Shown: in pieces, positions 6,450 to 8,866 of the stretch
Layout of the letters: each line of letters opens with the position of its first letter
How positions within the stretch are numbered: position 1 is the stretch's first letter
DNA from: an uncultured Actinomycetes bacterium
GTDB taxonomy: Bacteria; Actinomycetota; Actinomycetes; Nanopelagicales; Nanopelagicaceae
DNA: 8,866 nucleotides
Reading direction: 5' to 3'
Assembly: GCA_903832395.1 (NCBI GenBank)
Contig: CAILBF010000131.1
Coordinates: forward strand, 1-8,866
The notes under the pieces: model-generated
Told to the model about the DNA's origin: nothing
Databases searched by the model: none
What the model saw: only the letters and a program-made list of their open reading frames with translations
Translations under genes and position numbers: made by a program

Positions 6450-7709
6450 TTAGGCCTGATAAATAGGAAAGCGTGCAGTAAGTGCATGCACCTCAGTTTT
6501 AATCCCAGCATGGACTGAAGCATCCTCGCTGGCAATTGCTCGTGAGATTAAAGATGCAATCTGCTTCATTTCAGCAACACCCATTCCTTGGGTGGTTGTT
6601 GCGGGCGTTCCAACTCGAATTCCACTTGTAATTCCAGGCTTTTCTGGGTCATTAGGAATCGAGTTCTTGTTCATAACAATTCCAGCAGCTCCGCAACGTT
6701 CGTCGGCAACTTTTCCGGTCACTCCGGTTCCGCGGATATCCATCAAAGCTAAGTGGGTCTGCGTTCCGCCTGAGACTGCACGCATACCTTCGCTCTCAAG
6801 GGCCGCAGCTAAGGCTTTAGCGTTAATGATTACGTCCTTGGCATATTTTTGATAACCCGGTGTTGCACACTCAGCTAATGCAACGGCCTTGCCAGCAACT
6901 GCGGACATGATTGGTCCGCCCTGCATTCCAGGAAAGACCGATTTATCTATTGCCGTTGCATGTTCGGCCTTAGTCAAAATCATTCCACCCCGCGGTCCGC
7001 GCAAAACTTTGTGTGTTGTAAATGAAACTACATCAGCGTATGGAACCGGTGAAGGAATCGCTTTACCGGCAACCAGACCGATGAAGTGCGCAGCATCCAC
7101 CCACATGATTGCGCCGACTTCATCACAAATTGCGCGAATTTTTTCAAAATCAATAAGCGATGGGTATGCAGTTGCACCCGAGCAGATCATCTTTGGTTTT
7201 GTAGCAATTGCCTTGTCTCGTAGTTCGTCATAATCGATAAGTTCATTATCGGCACGAACTCCGTATGACTCAACGTTAAACCACTTGCCGGAAAAGTTGA
7301 CGGCCGAACCGTGTGTTAAGTGACCACCATGCGGCAGTGACATTGCAAGAATTGTGTCTCCTGGCTTAGTGAAAGCTTGGTAGACCGCAATATTTGCGCT
7401 GGCGCCTGAATGGGGTTGCACGTTTGCATGCTCTGCACCGAATAAACTCTTAGCGCGCTCTATTGCAAGGTTTTCTGCCTTGTCTACCTCTTCGCAGCCA
7501 CCGTAGTAACGCTTTCCAGGGTAACCCTCTGCATATTTATTAGAAAGCGTCGAGCCCATCGCGGCCAAGACTGCGCGTGACGTGAAGTTCTCAGATGCGA
7601 TCAACTGTAAGTTAGTTTGCTGACGCTTGAGTTCACTCAATAAAACCGCGGCAATCTCTGGATCTTGCGCGGTTAACGCTTCAAAATCGGGGCCATAGAA
7701 AGTAGACAT
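6450..7709 (-). CDS. glyA: Serine hydroxymethyltransferase
   Basis: Cytosolic PLP enzyme that interconverts serine plus tetrahydrofolate with glycine plus 5,10-methylene-tetrahydrofolate, the main one-carbon source. It has 419 residues, normal length. Seen: LQLIASENFTS (35-45), NKYAEGYPGKRYYGGCE (57-73), VQPHSGASAN (97-106), the PLP-ring aspartate D205 and H208 in WVDAAHFIGLVAG, the PLP-binding lysine K234 in SFTTHKVLRGPRGG, and FPGMQGGP (259-266). The substitution TLRGPRGG to VLRGPRGG is minor. The ATG at 7709 has AAGG 7 bases upstream and sits 9 bases after the YrdC-family gene. It is not functionally tied to ATP synthase. Mycobacteria keep glyA elsewhere, whereas I recall streptomycetes having a glyA here. 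Confidence 0.98.
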   Translation of the reverse strand: MSTFYGPDFEALTAQDPEIAAVLLSELKRQQTNLQLIASENFTSRAVLAAMGSTLSNKYAEGYPGKRYYGGCEEVDKAENLAIERAKSLFGAEHANVQPHSGASANIAVYQAFTKPGDTILAMSLPHGGHLTHGSAVNFSGKWFNVESYGVRADNELIDYDELRDKAIATKPKMICSGATAYPSLIDFEKIRAICDEVGAIMWVDAAHFIGLVAGKAIPSPVPYADVVSFTTHKVLRGPRGGMILTKAEHATAIDKSVFPGMQGGPIMSAVAGKAVALAECATPGYQKYAKDVIINAKALAAALESEGMRAVSGGTQTHLALMDIRGTGVTGKVADERCGAAGIVMNKNSIPNDPEKPGITSGIRVGTPATTTQGMGVAEMKQIASLISRAIASEDASVHAGIKTEVHALTARFPIYQA

Positions 7710-7718
7710 GGCCTAACC

Positions 7719-8369
7719 TTATAGGGCGCTGGCTCCAGGGACGATGTTTTGAATCTCTTCCAATGAGATTGCGCCAATTCGTTGCACTCGAACTCCCGAT
7801 TCATCGGCCTCGACTACGGTTGTTAAAGGACCTTTGCGCAGATTGCCACCATTGAACTGCAGAGCTAAATCCCTGACCCTGTCCGCAATAGTAATTTCAT
7901 TAAGTGATCTAGGAGCTGGTTGGCCAGGCTTTGCCGCACTTGCTACAGCCAGCGGCCCAGTTGCCGCCAATAAAGCTTTTACAAATTTACTTTTAGGTAC
8001 TCGAATACTTATTCGATCTAACTGGTTGTCATCGCCTAAATCCCAACCCAATCCACCCTGCGGGAGAAGATTCATCGTTAACATTCCCGGCCAAAACTTT
8101 TTCATTAGTGCCACAATCTCCGGAGTAAACTCTCGCACAATTCCATTTGAAGTCTTGGCAGTTGCAATTAAAACTTGAGCAGCCGTAAATAATGGATCTC
8201 CGCGCAGCACGTGTATTTCGCGAACTGCATCGTGGTTAAAAGCATCGGCTGCAAGTACATATCCATGCTCTAATGGAATCGCAATGACGTATCCATCAGC
8301 GATAGCTTTGCAGGCTTTTTTTACATGTGCTGGAAGTTCGCCTTTTTTTAAATCGATCGTTTTACCCAT
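7719..8369 (-). CDS. YrdC/Sua5-family protein with degenerate active site
   Basis: The family makes threonylcarbamoyl-AMP from threonine, bicarbonate and ATP for the t6A37 tRNA modification. From the ATG at 8369 it has 216 residues, normal for the short TsaC form plus a tail. The framework is recognisable: IP..HGYVLAADAFNHDAV (31-49), FWPGMLT (92-98), WDLGD (109-113), RVP (123-125), TGPLAVASAA (137-146), and a C-terminal TTVVE...VQRIGAIS (183-202). The active-site residues are changed: family PTDTVYGL reads P32-L-E-H-G-Y-V-L, KGR reads R56-G-D58, SSAN reads A143-S-A-A146, and REGA reads RIGA. The frame is continuous, so this is not a frameshift artefact. The start is chosen for GAGGAAG 5 bases upstream; an in-frame TTG at 8396 is less likely. 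Family confidence is high; enzymatic activity is doubtful. Confidence 0.85.
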   Translation of the reverse strand: MGKTIDLKKGELPAHVKKACKAIADGYVIAIPLEHGYVLAADAFNHDAVREIHVLRGDPLFTAAQVLIATAKTSNGIVREFTPEIVALMKKFWPGMLTMNLLPQGGLGWDLGDDNQLDRISIRVPKSKFVKALLAATGPLAVASAAKPGQPAPRSLNEITIADRVRDLALQFNGGNLRKGPLTTVVEADESGVRVQRIGAISLEEIQNIVPGASAL

Positions 8370-8371
8370 TG

Positions 8372-8866
8372 CTACTTCCTCACCGCACTTGTCCAACGGG
8401 GACGGCCCACTAGGTCATCATGCAGGGTTATGCTCCCAAAATCTACGACTAATTCTCTGGCAATGGCAAAGCCTTGATCCTCGCCATGTTCAATAACTAA
8501 TACGCCAGCGGGTTTTAATAAGCGACTAGCTGCACTTATGAATTTACGGGGCAGCTCCATTCCGCTTGCTCCACCAAAGAGGGCGGCGTGTGGCTCAAAA
8601 GAGGCTACATCTCGTGGTAGCTCTGCGGAATCGGCAATATAGGGTGGGTTAGCGATTACGACATCGCATTTAATTCCCGGAAGCACTTCGGCAACATCGC
8701 CCTCTACAACACGAACATTTTCGGCGATGACTGAAACATTTTTCTTAAGCCAATAAATTGCCTCAGGTGAGTTCTCCACCGCGATCACGCGAGTATCAGG
8801 CGCTTCGGTCGCTATAGCTAAAGCAAGCGCACCTGATCCTGCGCCTAAGTCAATTACGCTAACTGG
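8372..8866 (-). CDS. prmC: Release factor glutamine methyltransferase, C-terminal part (cut by window edge)
   Basis: N5-glutamine methyltransferase (HemK) that methylates the GGQ glutamine of release factors RF1/RF2 using S-adenosylmethionine. The last 164 residues are present; the full protein is usually about 280, so roughly the N-terminal 115 (substrate-recognition domain) lie off the right edge. Seen: SAM-binding motif I IDLGAGSGALALA (fragment residues 5-17), the acidic residue after the second strand in AVENSPEA (29-36), and the diagnostic catalytic NPPY (73-76) followed by family-typical FEPHAALFGG. The stop TAG at 8374-8372 is 2 bases before the start of the YrdC-family gene, and the ribosome site for that gene lies in its last codons. 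prfA, the gene for its substrate RF1, is expected just upstream. Confidence 0.95.
   Translation of the reverse strand, partial: PVSVIDLGAGSGALALAIATEAPDTRVIAVENSPEAIYWLKKNVSVIAENVRVVEGDVAEVLPGIKCDVVIANPPYIADSAELPRDVASFEPHAALFGGASGMELPRKFISAASRLLKPAGVLVIEHGEDQGFAIARELVVDFGSITLHDDLVGRPRWTSAVRK
8375..8381 (-). promoter_or_regulatory. Ribosome binding site for the YrdC-family gene
   Basis: GAGGAAG on the minus strand, inside the last codons of prmC, 5 bases before ATG 8369. It favours the ATG at 8369 over the in-frame TTG at 8396. Confidence 0.65.

Noticed and set aside
8370..8396. Longer N-terminus for the YrdC-family protein from TTG 8396
   Set aside because: It overlaps the prmC end, while GAGGAAG sits 5 bases before the ATG at 8369.
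1..8866. Mobile element, phage, CRISPR, toxin-antitoxin or defence system
   Set aside because: Every stretch over 110 bases is covered by a recognised housekeeping gene on one strand. No direct repeats, terminal inverted repeats, transposase, integrase or tRNA were seen.

Overview
This window is a single, tightly packed, one-direction block of housekeeping genes, all on the minus strand. In the direction of transcription (right to left) the order is prmC (3' part only), a YrdC/Sua5-family gene, glyA, a WecA-type phosphoglycosyltransferase, atpI, a small AtpZ-like membrane protein, atpB, atpE, atpF, atpH, atpA, and the first half of atpG. atpD and atpC are expected beyond base 1, and prfA plus the 5' end of prmC beyond base 8866; neither is visible.

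The order prmC - sua5 - wecA - atpI - atpBEFHAG is the arrangement I know from Actinobacteria (for example mycobacteria and streptomycetes). An unfused delta subunit of about 280 residues, an alpha subunit with a 36-residue C-terminal extension, and a WecA-type gene beside atpI all agree with that. Base composition looks only moderate (mid-40s percent GC by eye, not computed), far below most actinobacteria. Compact spacing plus lowish GC suggests a streamlined aquatic actinobacterium of the acI/Nanopelagicales kind. That placement is inference.

Region by region: 7719-8866 holds translation-related genes (release-factor methyltransferase and a tRNA t6A-type YrdC protein). 6450-7709 is serine hydroxymethyltransferase. 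5365-6441 is a polyprenyl-phosphate sugar-1-phosphate transferase for cell-envelope glycopolymers. 4734-5368 holds two small accessory proteins of ATP synthase assembly. 1-4623 is the F1Fo ATP synthase (a, c, b, delta, alpha, gamma). Genes overlap by 1-4 bases or are separated by 2-34 bases almost everywhere. The only larger gaps are 110 bases before atpB, which holds a possible weak promoter and an A/T hairpin at the ribosome binding site, and 54 bases before atpE, which holds a good hairpin.

There is no mobile element, CRISPR array, tRNA or rRNA, and no sign of a new multi-gene system. The item most worth a second look is the YrdC/Sua5-family protein. It keeps the family fold signature and its conserved chromosomal position, but it has lost nearly every recognisable ATP/threonine-site residue. 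Secondary points are the hairpin before atpE, the alpha C-terminal extension, the internal duplication in delta, and an altered glycine motif in the c subunit.
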